NCBI RefSeq assembly: GCF_000143415.4
Contig: NW_003314291.1
Coordinates: 1,371,838-1,435,837, forward strand
From: Selaginella moellendorffii
Taxonomy: Eukaryota; Streptophyta; Lycopodiopsida; Selaginellales; Selaginellaceae
DNA length: 64,000 bases
Direction of reading: 5' to 3'
Positions 13,440-22,652 of the stretch are shown here, one piece after another (positions within the stretch are counted from its first letter, which is position 1; each line of letters begins with the position of its first letter). Position numbers and translations under genes: made by a program. The notes beneath the pieces were generated by a model. It was given only the letters and a program-made list of their open reading frames with translations, was not told the DNA's origin and searched no databases.

Positions 13440-13800
13440 GTGGGAAAATTGGGATGTATCATCGATCATGCCATGTCTGATATCTTTTTGTGAGTTGCCT
13501 GCCAACAGGGTTATCTATCGCTGGGAAGTATTAGGGAACAAAACTATAAAGAAACACTACTATAAAATCAAACAAATCAAAACCAAGTTAGCATTTGACC
13601 ATGATATATAATTCTAGCACCTTTTCTTGTCATGCTGTGGTCTGCTACCTAAGATGCAGATGCACTCTCAAACGCAAACATACTTACGAACAACACAAGC
13701 TTGAAATTGAACTAAAACACAACAATACTTTGTATTTTCTAGATTTAATTAGAGGAGCATTTGATGCTGCACACAAATAAGCAATTTTTCGCAAATTTGA
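13440..13800. repeat. Duplicate of the hevein gene 3' flank
   Basis: Matches 17366-17626. Shared strings include cgatcatgccatgtctgat, gagttgcctgccaacaggg, aaccaagttagcatttgacc and ctctcaaacgc. In the 17.4-kb copy this DNA lies directly downstream of the hevein-like gene (minus strand). Here the expected coding region after 13800 has not survived. The copy therefore marks the left end of the first, decayed block of the local duplication. The surrounding 13060-13440 and 13800-14090 hold no supported gene. Confidence 0.75.
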
Positions 13801-14092
13801 CGCGGCAGTGAGCTTCTTGGACTCCATAGTTTCTCATGAGGGTAGTGTTTTCATAGAGACTGAGATGCAGCCTACATATGAGTTTCTTGATGCGCAAAGA
13901 TTAGAACTCAGAATTGTTGACTACTACTACGGATTTGCCTCACAGAATTTGTTTTGAAAGAATATTACTACATGTTTCTGGGGTCTTCCAGCGCTGAACT
14001 GGATGCATGAGACCACTTACATGGATGCAATGCAACCTCACTCACTCATACTCCTGTCCCACTGATCTTGATTATTGGATTTGATTTCCTAA

Positions 14093-14135
14093 GGATGGCT
14101 GATCCAAATGCCGATTGTTGTGGAGCATCTATCAT
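14093..14135 (+). pseudogene. Tiny remnant of an EG45-like gene 3' end
   Basis: The string aggatggctgatccaaatgccg matches the MADPNA codons near the end of the two intact EG45-like genes (18535 and 33148). It sits in the same position relative to the GTPase 5' region (14200-14800) as in those copies. Upstream coding sequence is gone. Only about 40 bp support it, but the collinear context makes chance unlikely. Confidence 0.55.
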
Positions 14136-14199
14136 AACATCAATCAATAAGTCAAGGAAACAAGATCAAGACACACAAACCTTGTTTTGGTTTGAAACA

Positions 14200-14805
14200 G
14201 GGAATTAAGATTGTAATGAAAGAAAGTGCGCTTTGAGAGGCCAGGAAATTGTATAAGATTGTCTGTCGATGCTTTGCTGAATATGACAAGAAGCCGAGTT
14301 CTAGAAAACATTTTTTGTTTCTTAGCTTTGATTTCTTTTCCTTTGTTTTTGTTGGTGGTGGTGACGGTGAGACGGTGATCGAGCTGCTCTTGTTGGAGAG
14401 TCCAGGGGGTCTTTTCAATCGCATCCCAAACAAGCACGCAAAGATTTGGTGCGGGGAAGAAGAAGAAGAAAACGAGGAGAAAGAACAAGGATGAAGAACA
14501 AGACCGAGACCCAACCCAACACGGTATCACACCGCACGACTAGCGCATTTTCTTCATTTCTCGATCAATTGAGAGAGAGAGAGATGCTGAGTTTCTTTCA
14601 AAACAGCACCATTCTAACAACCTGTTGGACCCAATCTCGCAGGAATTTCGCAATCACAGCTATGTCAGCCGATTCCGGCACTGGGTACCTCTCGATGCTA
14701 CAGCGATTCAACGAAATTCCTTCTCTCCCCCGCGTTCCCGCCAATAGAAAAACTGTGATAAACCCTAAATCCTTTGTTTTTCTGGCTTCTTAGGGTTTTG
14801 GAGAG
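14200..14805 (+). repeat. GTPase 5' flank, copy 1 of 3
   Basis: The upstream region of the GTPase occurs three times: here, at 18602-19091 and at 33214-33646. Landmarks are the gagttgctcttgttgg-like segment, catcccaaa(a/c)(a/g)agcacgcaaagattt, tggacccaatctc(g/a)caggaatttcgcaatc, and aaaccctaaa near the start codon in copies 1 and 2. Copy 3 has a short deletion before the ATG. It probably carries the GTPase promoter and 5' UTR. Confidence 0.8.
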
Positions 14806-14808
14806 GGG

Positions 14809-16883
14809 ATGAAGCTGGCGCTCCCGCAGCAGCAGCTCTGGCGACTGCCGCATCGCATTGGCAGTCGGTTCGTCCATTCGCTGCCGCCGTGCTCTTGCGC
14901 AGCACCACAGGGAGGAGGAAGAGGAGGTAGCATTGCGCACTCTCGATTCGTTTCTCTCATTTTTTACTTGAAATGTAGGTGATCTTCTTTCTAGTGTTCA
15001 ACAGCCTGCTGTTCCCAGACCGACTCTCACCGATGATGAGCTCCGATTGTTTAAGGAATTGCATCCATCGGTATGTGACTTCTTTCCAACAATTCAAAAG
15101 AAGGAAAGCCTTAGATTGTCTTCTAGGTGCAAAGTCAGCAGCCAGATGTGGGAGCGTTTCAGCAGCTTCCAATGGTTGTTCCTGCCGAAGAGATTTTGGC
15201 ATCCGCATTGAAAGCAGCCAAAAGAGTTCCGCCGTCCAAAGGTGTGATTGAGTTTTTCGCAGTTTATCTGTTTTTCTTCTTCCCATTTCATCTGTGTTCC
15301 TTCACGACGAGCTCACAGCCATCTCAAACATCGCCAAGAGGGAGCGAAACCGCGGAGCAAGGCAGCTGGATGCGTTGATGAAGGTGAGCTCCATTCTTTG
15401 TTTATGTTGGGTGCGGGAATTATCGGTGTTCTCTTCGCAGGAACTCTCAGTCCCTCTTACGACTTACTTCAAAAAGTTCCCCAGGAGCTATGAACTACAT
15501 GCGTATGAGAGGTCGCTTTTAGAGTTCACACTCGGAAAAGGCAAGTACGAAGAGGTACTGTCCACTCGCACTTGGATTTCACATCTAGTGTGTGTTGTTT
15601 CATGCTTGTACTGAAGCAGATCCTTGGCAACGTTTTAACTCTGAGGAAAAAGCTGACTCTGTGCGGGAAGAATATGGCCTCGCTGTGCTCCAAGGTGAGC
15701 TCACGTCGCCTCTCTGGCATTTGCTTACTCTCGTGAACCAACTATTTGATGCAGTCAAGCACCAGAAGGGAGGCTGCAGATCTAAAAGATGAGGTGCTCT
15801 TTCTTTCTGCTCTTGGATAAAAGTCTTACCACCACTTGTGCAGGGATTTCACGAGATGACTGTTGTGTTCCACGAGCACGTTCAGTACCTTGAGGATCTG
15901 AAAGAGACAGCTAAGGTTGACACCTTTGATTGCATTTATAGCGGGATCAGAGAATTTACTAGGTTTACAGACTCTCAGGAAGCTCCCGGTTGTCAATCCT
16001 CGCGACCCAATTCTATGCCTAGTCGGAGCTCCGAATGTTGGTAAATCCTCTTTGGTGCGGGTGCTCTCTACGGGAAAGCCAGAGGTTGGAACTTCTTTTT
16101 CGGTTTTTGAGTATGTTTCGCTAACTGGGTATCGACCATGCAGGTTTGTAACTATCCATTCACAACAAGAGCTATTTCCATGGGTCATATAATGGATTAT
16201 GCTTTTTCTTACCAGGTAAGGTGTAAGAACGGCTTTTTATACAGTCCAAGCGTCACCAACCTGATTTGTTCAGGTTACAGATACTCCAGGTCTGCTCAAC
16301 AGGATTGATGGTGCGACTATAAAACTTGTCGTTTCACTTTCCTCTTCGCTCTGTTGCTAACAGCATTGTATATAACCAGCGGACCGAAACGACATGGAGA
16401 AGTTGACTTTAGCGGCACTAGCTTATCTCCCAACGGCTGTTTTATACGTGCACGACCTTACGGGAGAATGTGGTACTAGCGTGCAAGACCAGGTAAAAGC
16501 TGGAAATTTTAGTTCATGGCCGGTACTTTACACGATTGCGCAATGAACTTGCAGTTTTATATCTATAAAGAAATTCGAGGAAGATTTCCAAGCCGGCCTT
16601 GGATCGCCGTGGTGTCTAAGGCTGATCTCCTGCTCTTCGTGATGGCGAAGAAGTGGATGAGATTGTGCGGTACAAAACTAGTGGACCACCTGGAGCGCTA
16701 GGGGTATCAGTGGAGACAAAGCACAACGTTTCCGAGGTAATGTTCTATATCGAAACGTTTATAAGCAAGAAAAGAAACTCACGGAGTTGGCGCTTATTGC
16801 AGCTGTCATCGAGGGTTTTGGAAATGCTGAGAAGTATCTCGGATCAAAGTAAAGAGAAAGCCGCTGTGGATGAGGAGTCATAA
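14809..16883 (+). pseudogene. NOG1/PDE318-like organellar GTPase, frameshifted copy
   Basis: Collinear with the intact gene at 33647-35723, sharing exons, introns and splice sites at very high identity. It differs by a 10-bp deletion at 16632: this copy reads ctcctgctcttcg, while the intact copy has gaagtgccag after ctcctg. The deletion lies just after the G4 motif SKAD. It shifts the frame and brings a stop at 16699-16701, removing the G5 region and C-terminus (about 80 residues). G1 (GAPNVGKSS) and G3 (DTPG) are still readable. The frameshift sits inside a coding exon, so splicing is unlikely to rescue it. I call it a recent pseudogene. A truncated protein could still be made, as the 5' region is intact. 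Confidence 0.85.
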
Positions 16884-17093
16884 CATTATCCACCGCTCGT
16901 CCTAGCAACCATTCAAGCAAAATGGAGCTAAAGCTGTGAGTTTTCGATTTACTCAACACGAAATGATTTAAGCCTTTTAAGAAACTACTATACAGGTGAG
17001 TTTTTATCCGCAAGACGTGCCTCTTATAAATACTATGGTCGGATAAGGCTTGGCTGGCTGCTCTTTCGCTGCTAACTGACAGAAGCTCCTCTC

Positions 17094-17366
17094 ATGGCGA
17101 CATCAGCAGCACTCTCCATCTCCAGCGGCACTGTTGCGTCGAGCTCGTGTCACGTAGGCGCTTACAGCAGAGGTTCAGTGGTGGATGACCCTTGAGTTTT
17201 TTGCAGGTGCCCCGAATGGGATGGAGTGGGATTCGTGAGGAACACTGGTTCAAAGCTGACCGTGAACGCTGCAAGGAAGGATAACACCCAAATCGCGTTG
17301 CAATGGACGCCGAAAGCTTGGTAAGTTTTCTTTTCTTTTACAGGTTAGGTAGTAGAGTTTTGAGGA
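17094..17366 (+). pseudogene. Truncated DnaJ-like zinc-finger gene copy
   Basis: Starts with the same ATG and the first 90 bp as the intact gene at 35934. It then jumps (17184/17185) over about 200 bp, covering the rest of exon 1 and most of intron 1, to the intron end. Within exon 2 a further short deletion removes codons of the second Cys pair (cccaaatcgcgttgc against cccaaatcgtgtgtgctcgttgc). Similarity stops near 17366, where hevein 3'-flank sequence begins. It therefore lacks the membrane segment and part of the zinc-binding site and cannot be functional. Confidence 0.85.
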
Positions 17367-17630
17367 TTGGATCGTCGATCATGCCATGTCTGATTTCTTC
17401 TGTGAGTTGCCTGCCAACAGGGCTGGGAAGTATACGAGTGTTAGTTGAGAGGGCCAGAAAAATCAAGACAAATCAAAACCAAGTTAGCATTTGACCATGA
17501 TAAAGAATTCCCACTCTCAAACGCGAACATACCTATGAATTAATTAAAACAGGTGATTTATTTAGAGGGTGTCTTCATTTGTCGCTCTAGCATTTGATAT
17601 AGCACACACAAGCAAACCTTTGGCGATTGA
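17366..17630. repeat. Hevein gene 3' flank, second copy
   Basis: Duplicate partner of 13440-13800. It begins exactly where similarity to the DnaJ-like gene ends, so it marks the boundary between block copy 1 and block copy 2. It presumably contains the 3' UTR of the hevein-like gene read on the minus strand. Confidence 0.7.
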
Positions 17631-17873
17631 TCAGCATCCATTGCAGCGGCCACGGCCGCATTGGCATCCGATTCCACAGTAATCGTCGGTGTTACCACAA
17701 AAGCCATACTTGCTGCAACACAGAGAGCCGGGACAATTGCGATTGCCCACATCTTTGCCACAGCAAGGCCCATTCTCACACGGGCCAGCGGCGTGAACGA
17801 TTCCAATCTCGCCGCTCACAATCAACCATACAAGCAGGAGGGAGCAAACCAAAGCTAGCTTCTTGAATTCCAT
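17631..17873 (-). CDS. Hevein-like secreted cysteine-rich peptide (12 Cys)
   Basis: A single-exon ORF of 80 aa. Residues 1-29 form a signal peptide (MEFKK then a leucine/valine-rich core ending IVHAA). The mature part of about 51 residues is a chitin-binding type-1 (hevein) domain: [16 protein letters not shown] has the same spacing as hevein, followed by [13 protein letters not shown]. The chitin-contact positions of hevein (Ser, two aromatics, Tyr) are occupied by S, Y, F and Y. Extra cysteines flank the core (PCENGPC before it, [10 protein letters not shown] after it), giving 12 Cys, more than the usual 8-10. Likely role: extracellular chitin-binding antimicrobial peptide (inferred from the family). 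It is divergently transcribed from EG45-1 across 248 bp. Confidence 0.88.
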   Translation of the reverse strand: MEFKKLALVCSLLLVWLIVSGEIGIVHAAGPCENGPCCGKDVGNRNCPGSLCCSKYGFCGNTDDYCGIGCQCGRGRCNGC

Positions 17874-18121
17874 GAGGACTACCTAGAACTCTTGTGTCCG
17901 AGGTACACATCGTATATAAACCCCTAGAATGACCTGGACTCGACCTTGACCTGACTTGACTAGCCCGGACTTTGAACACGACCGTGGCCTTAACGCATAC
18001 GTCAACAGCGTATGAAGACCGTATGTGCAGACCTGACTATAACTTGCGTGGGAACGTGGAGTTCCTCAGGCCAAAAGTTTGGGCTTTTGCAAACTCGAGC
18101 AGAGTGAAGATAGATTGATCA
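17874..18121. promoter_or_regulatory. Shared promoter between hevein-like and EG45-1 genes
   Basis: A 248-bp spacer between two divergent ATGs. A tatata motif at about 17913 (gtatataaac) can be read in either direction and lies about 40 bp from the hevein ATG. A palindromic-looking segment acgcatacgtcaacagcgtatgaagaccgtatg follows at about 17994. The EG45 half (from 17901) is repeated upstream of EG45-2 at 32514-32734, without the hevein gene. Confidence 0.5.
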
Positions 18122-18584
18122 ATGGAGCTAAAAGCTGCAGTTTTGCCTGTTGTGCTTGTGCTTGGAATGATACTTCACGTTGCAATGGCTGCGCAAGGAA
18201 CCGCAACGTACTATGACTCTCCATACACACGTAAGTTGATAATTTTTGTGATTCCATCCATGCATGATCCCCAATTTTCTCTTTTGCTTTGCAGCAAATG
18301 CCTGTGCGGATAACAACCTTCCAGCTGATCATATGTTTGCAGCAGGCAGTGCTGCGATTTACATGGGCGGCAGCGGCTGTGGAGACATGTACACCATCAA
18401 ATGTGTTCGGCAGAACAACCAGGGGCCCTATGGTTGCACCAACAATCCTGGTCCTTACACCATCAAGATTGTGGATTACTGCCCCGAGGGTTGCAATGGG
18501 ACTTTTGATTTGCCTCACGAGCTGTTCCAGAAGATGGCCGATCCAAATGCCGGCAACATCATTGTGGAGTATCAGAAGATTTGA
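18122..18584 (+). CDS. EG45-like (plant natriuretic peptide/expansin-like DPBB) protein, copy 1
   Basis: Two exons, 18122-18230 and 18295-18584, give 132 aa. The 64-bp intron has gtaagt and ttgcag borders. A signal peptide (about 1-23, ending VAMAA) precedes a single double-psi beta-barrel domain: QGTATYYDSPYTPNAC, then GCGDMYTIKC, IVDYCPEGCNGTFDL and MADPNAGNIIVEYQ near the end. There is no C-terminal expansin carbohydrate-binding domain, so it belongs to the EG45-like/PNP class: small apoplastic proteins linked to stress, water and ion responses in other plants. Copy 2 (32735-33196) differs by only a few residues. It is divergent to the hevein-like gene. AATAAA at about 18644 is a plausible poly(A) signal. 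Confidence 0.92.
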
Positions 18585-18601
18585 CTTATATAAATCCCAC
18601 A

Positions 18602-19091
18602 AAGGATGGTGAGCAAGAGCGACAAAGCAAAGAAATAAGAATGTAATAAAACTTGGGAAGGGACAACCAGGTTCTAGAAAGCATTTTTTTTGTGCTTTGA
18701 TTTGTGTTTATTTGTTGTTGTTGAGTTGCTCTTGTTGGTAAGTCCCGGGGAACTTTTCAGTCCCATCCCAAAAGAGCACACAAAGATTTCTTGCAAGGAA
18801 AAAGAAGAAAGCAAGGAGAATCACAAGGGTAAAGAACAAGACCAGACCCAATGCAGTATCACACCTTTCCCTTTTCTAGTAGAGATGCCAAGTTTCTTTC
18901 AATACTGCACCATTCTAACAACCTTTTGGACCCAATCTCACAGGAATTTTGCAATCACAGTGATTGTCACGTGATTTCGGCACTAGGTGCGATTCAATGA
19001 AATTCCTTCTCTCCCCTGCTTTCCTGCCAATAGAAAAACTGTGATAAACCCTAAACCCTTTCTGTATTTGGCTTCTTAGGCTTTTGGCACT
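18602..19091 (+). repeat. GTPase 5' flank, copy 2 of 3, cut off before the ATG
   Basis: Follows EG45-1 exactly as 33214-33640 follows EG45-2. Similarity ends at about 19091, within the cttcttagg(c/g)ttttgg string that precedes the GTPase start codon; AT-rich unrelated DNA follows. No GTPase coding sequence is present, so this is a promoter-only fragment left at the breakpoint of the inserted region. Confidence 0.8.
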
Positions 19092-20703
19092 ATTCAAAAT
19101 CAAGCCTTTTTTATGCATTGGATGTATAATATCTACTTCAGTTAAGTGTTTTTTTTTTTTTTGTCACTTGCGAGTCAATATCACAGGTGTAGAGTTTTAC
19201 ATCAAGAGTGCCTTGCACTAGTATTGGAAAATTTATGCTTGGCCATATTTGGAGTAAACCATTAAAAAATTATTGACTTTTCTAGATTTTTAGGGTAAAC
19301 ATGTATTTAATTTCATTTCATGGCAACATTACATATGATTTTATTGATAGTTCGTTCATTCCCATTAATCAAAGGTAAGAGCATGAGTGGCACACATACA
19401 AGATTTATAGTGCACATTCCCACCACTACCCAAGCAAAAGTGGGTAGTTTCTCCTAGGCAAGTAGGGTTTTTGTTTCGAGCCTGCAAACCATAAAGGATT
19501 GGTTATGCAAACTTGATTGAACCATAGACATTATGTAGGAAACACCTCACGAGCACATAATTAGTCACTCAATGTTCTATAGTCAGCATAGCTAATAATC
19601 CCACAAGACACTAGCCAACTACTCAATTTGTTAAGATCCACAATGGGACCTCAACTCCAATGCCATCCCACCCATAGCTCTCAATTACATTTGAGTAAAC
19701 AAAGCACTACTTAACGTTGCATATGCTGCAATATAATGTGGAATCTCTAGCATGTTTCTTGCTCCCCTCCTTCTTTGGAAAACAGTAGCTTAAGCATATG
19801 ATCTAGATGCCTTAGGCCTATAGTGGTGTCTAGTTTGTAGACCAACACCAACTATGCTAATACAAGCCCATCTAGTGCCACTCCTAATAGCCCATCTACA
19901 CCTACCACTACTCCATTGACCATATCAACTATCACAACTTCATCTATTAATACAAATGCTACTACTTGGCCATCTACCTCCTAGAGCAACAAGCAGCCTA
20001 ACTTAGTGAGTTTTTTATTGGTACCCACTTTTTTTCCATGTGTTTTTTTGTGCAAAGTGAGTTAACAATACTACCACACCACTAGGCTCATAATTCCCCA
20101 TTAGCATTTTACAGCCACTCCCAAAGGTTATAACTTGTTTTTTTTTTCTTGGGACTGATTTTCTTTTTTGTTGTATCAGACTCATTCACCACTTGTTGTT
20201 AGCAATGCATACCTATGCTAATAACAATCAACAATCCTTATTCATGTTGTCATGGATGTTATGGCAACTAGTCCAAAATCATTGGTGGCATTTCATTGTT
20301 GACACCCTTGGTCCTTTGGCCATTCACCATAACCTCTATTACCAAGTGGATTGCAATCCCTAAAACTTGCATTTACATTTCAAAAGAGAGTTAGTGGTGA
20401 ATGTGATGGAACTTGATGAGTTAACAGTGGACCTTCCAAAAGTGTCTTATATAAGGTGGTTTATACTTTAACATTTCTTTCTACCTTGATATAGTTCAAG
20501 ATGTGATTTTACTATTGCTCCAAGCTTCAAGAATCAACCTTCATCCATTATTATCATAAAAGTGTTTATTTAGTGTTTAAGGTAGTTCAATAACAATCAA
20601 GTTTATGCTAAGGCTGCATAATTTGACATTAGCTCTATTTAGTCTTATGTAAACCACAAATTTTTCCTTTCCAATTTGTTAACTTACATTGTCTATCCGA
20701 CTA
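19092..20703. other. AT-rich flank of the LTR element with decayed retroelement traces
   Basis: No intact gene. Between about 20275 and 20385 two plus-strand fragments resemble a retroviral-type integrase core start (HWWHFIVDTLGPLA and, in another frame, ITKWIAIPKT; compare the D..GP and TKW.EA.P motifs of gypsy integrases). Everything else is low-complexity or unrecognised. This is the left arm of the 13.4-kb inserted region. Confidence 0.4.
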
Positions 20704-20708
20704 ACACC

Positions 20709-22652
20709 TGTAAGCGACTAATTTTTCCATTCTACTTTAGTCACTTAACCACACCTCCGACCACTTGGAGGAGTCTCATTCACAACCTCCATAAGCCCAA
20801 CTCAGGACTTGGGGCTTGCTAGCCCCGAGAATGGCATCCATGCCACTCAACCTTAGCACTTGGTCCAAGTGCTTCACGTGTCCGATCCCATGATCGACAC
20901 CCCAAGGTACCACCGACATATCGGCCCGTTACGCTAAGGCCATGCCCATTTACCTTGGTCACACTGGTGGTCCAACACCACCTACATTCCAATCCCGTCT
21001 CTCAAAGACTGGGTCATCCATCCATGAGTGGTCATCCCAGATCCACTCCTTAACATCCTTAGGATGCCTACAGACATGGGGAATAGCCTTCCCCAATATC
21101 TCCGTTCCGGTCCCCACCAGGTCCCTTTCTGTCCTTGGCTGTGTTTGCCAACACTGCCACTAGATCGAGGCCCACCGGCCCGACCACTAAGTCCCACTAT
21201 CCTCTAGGACTTCCTCACTGTGTGACTGTGTCCTTGGTCACCACACCGGAGGGCTACCCCTCTTCCTTTCCACAATCTGGGACTTTGGGACACCATTTCG
21301 GAACACCGTGGCCTTACGCAAGCCTCATGGGTACTCTCCCCGCCTTTCGTCTTTAGGTGCTCTAGCCATGGGCTTAGAGCGAGGTTCCGTTGAGCCACAC
21401 CAGGTATCCAAGTAGGTAGTGCCACCCACACTTGGACTGGGAGCATCGGCCAGTCGATCTCCCGAGGGAACTAGAGCCGGCTCTTGAACACTTCACCAAG
21501 CTACCCCGCTTGTCGGTCTGTGTTCACTCTAGTCTTGGACTTCCCAGTGGGCAGCTCATCACCCAACACTGGGTCCGGCCTTCCTGGGCCAAACTGGCCT
21601 TTCCTGGCCAAACTGGCCTTTCCTGGCCAAACTGGCTCCACTGCAGTCCTCCCCCTTACTATACTTTTGGAGCTCACCAAACCCCCAAGGGTCTGGGAAA
21701 CGAACGCTTTGGGCTTTCACCCTCTCAGGCTCCGAACTCGGACTCGGACTCGGACTCGGACTCGGACTCGGACTCGGACTCGGACTCGGACTCGGACTCG
21801 GACTCGGACTCGGACTCGGACTCGGACTCGGACTCGGACTCGGACTCGGACTCGGACTCGGACTCGGACTCGGACTCGGACTCGGGCTCGGGCTCGGGCT
21901 CGGTCTCGGTCTCGGTCTCGGCCTCGGTCCCGATCTCGGTCCCTATCTCGGTCTTGGTCCCGGTCTCGGTCTCGGTCCCGGTCCCGGTCTCGACTTCGGA
22001 CTCCATCTCGGACTCCATCTCGGACTCCATCTCGGACTCCATCTCGGGTCCATCTCGGACTCCATCTCGGACTCCATCTCGGGTCCATCTCGGACTCCAT
22101 CTCGGTCTCCATTTCGGGTCCATCTCGAGTCCACCTCGGACTCCATCTCGGACTCCATCTCGGACTCCATCTCGGGTCCATTTCGGACTCCACTTCGGAC
22201 TCCAACTCGGGTCCATCTCGGGTCCACCTCGGACTCCACTTCGGACTCCATCTCAGACTCCATCTCGGGTCCATCTCGGACTCCACTTCGGACTCCAACT
22301 CAGGTCCATCTCGGACTCCACTTCGGACTCCAACTCGGGTCCATCTCGGACTCCACTTCGGACTCCAACTCGGGTCCATCTCGGACTCCACTTCGGACTC
22401 CAACTCGGGTCCATCTCGGACACTCCCACGTGCCATGTGTTGGTCCTTTTGGGTCCCTTTTTGGAGCCTCGCCTTTTGCTCGCTTTGTGCTCGTTCCTCG
22501 AGCACTTCGTTGGGAGTTCCACTCCCGCTCTTGACTTTTCAAGTCAGAGCTTTTGGTCCAAACGTGATACGCTCGTTTGGCTCTCGCTTCGGCCACTACC
22601 ATGTGGCGCCCTTCCGGCTCCACTTTGGGGCCTAGGGATTTTGTGTCTCACA
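20709..22652 (-). repeat. Left LTR (3' LTR in element orientation), 1944 bp
   Basis: Pairs with 26753-28541. The two differ by rare substitutions, one extra ctttcctggccaaactggc unit here (about 21600-21640) and a longer ggactc array. The first half includes a GC-balanced unique segment, the second half the hexamer array and a larger degenerate tcggactccatc repeat field (about 21890-22420). Long ORFs through it (up to 427 codons, Ser-Asp or Thr-Arg repeats) come from the six-base period and are not genes. Confidence 0.92.
21740..21883. repeat. Perfect (GGACTC)24 microsatellite in left LTR
   Basis: Counted directly: 144 bp of uninterrupted ggactc hexamers, followed by gggctc and ggtctc variants and then by 12-18-bp degenerate tcggactccatc units to about 22420. 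The corresponding array in the right LTR (27765-27836) has 12 copies. Confidence 0.95.

Noticed and set aside
21736-22420. Regular repeats resembling a CRISPR-like array
   Set aside because: The units are contiguous hexamers and degenerate 12-18-mers without unique spacers, in a plant LTR; not CRISPR.
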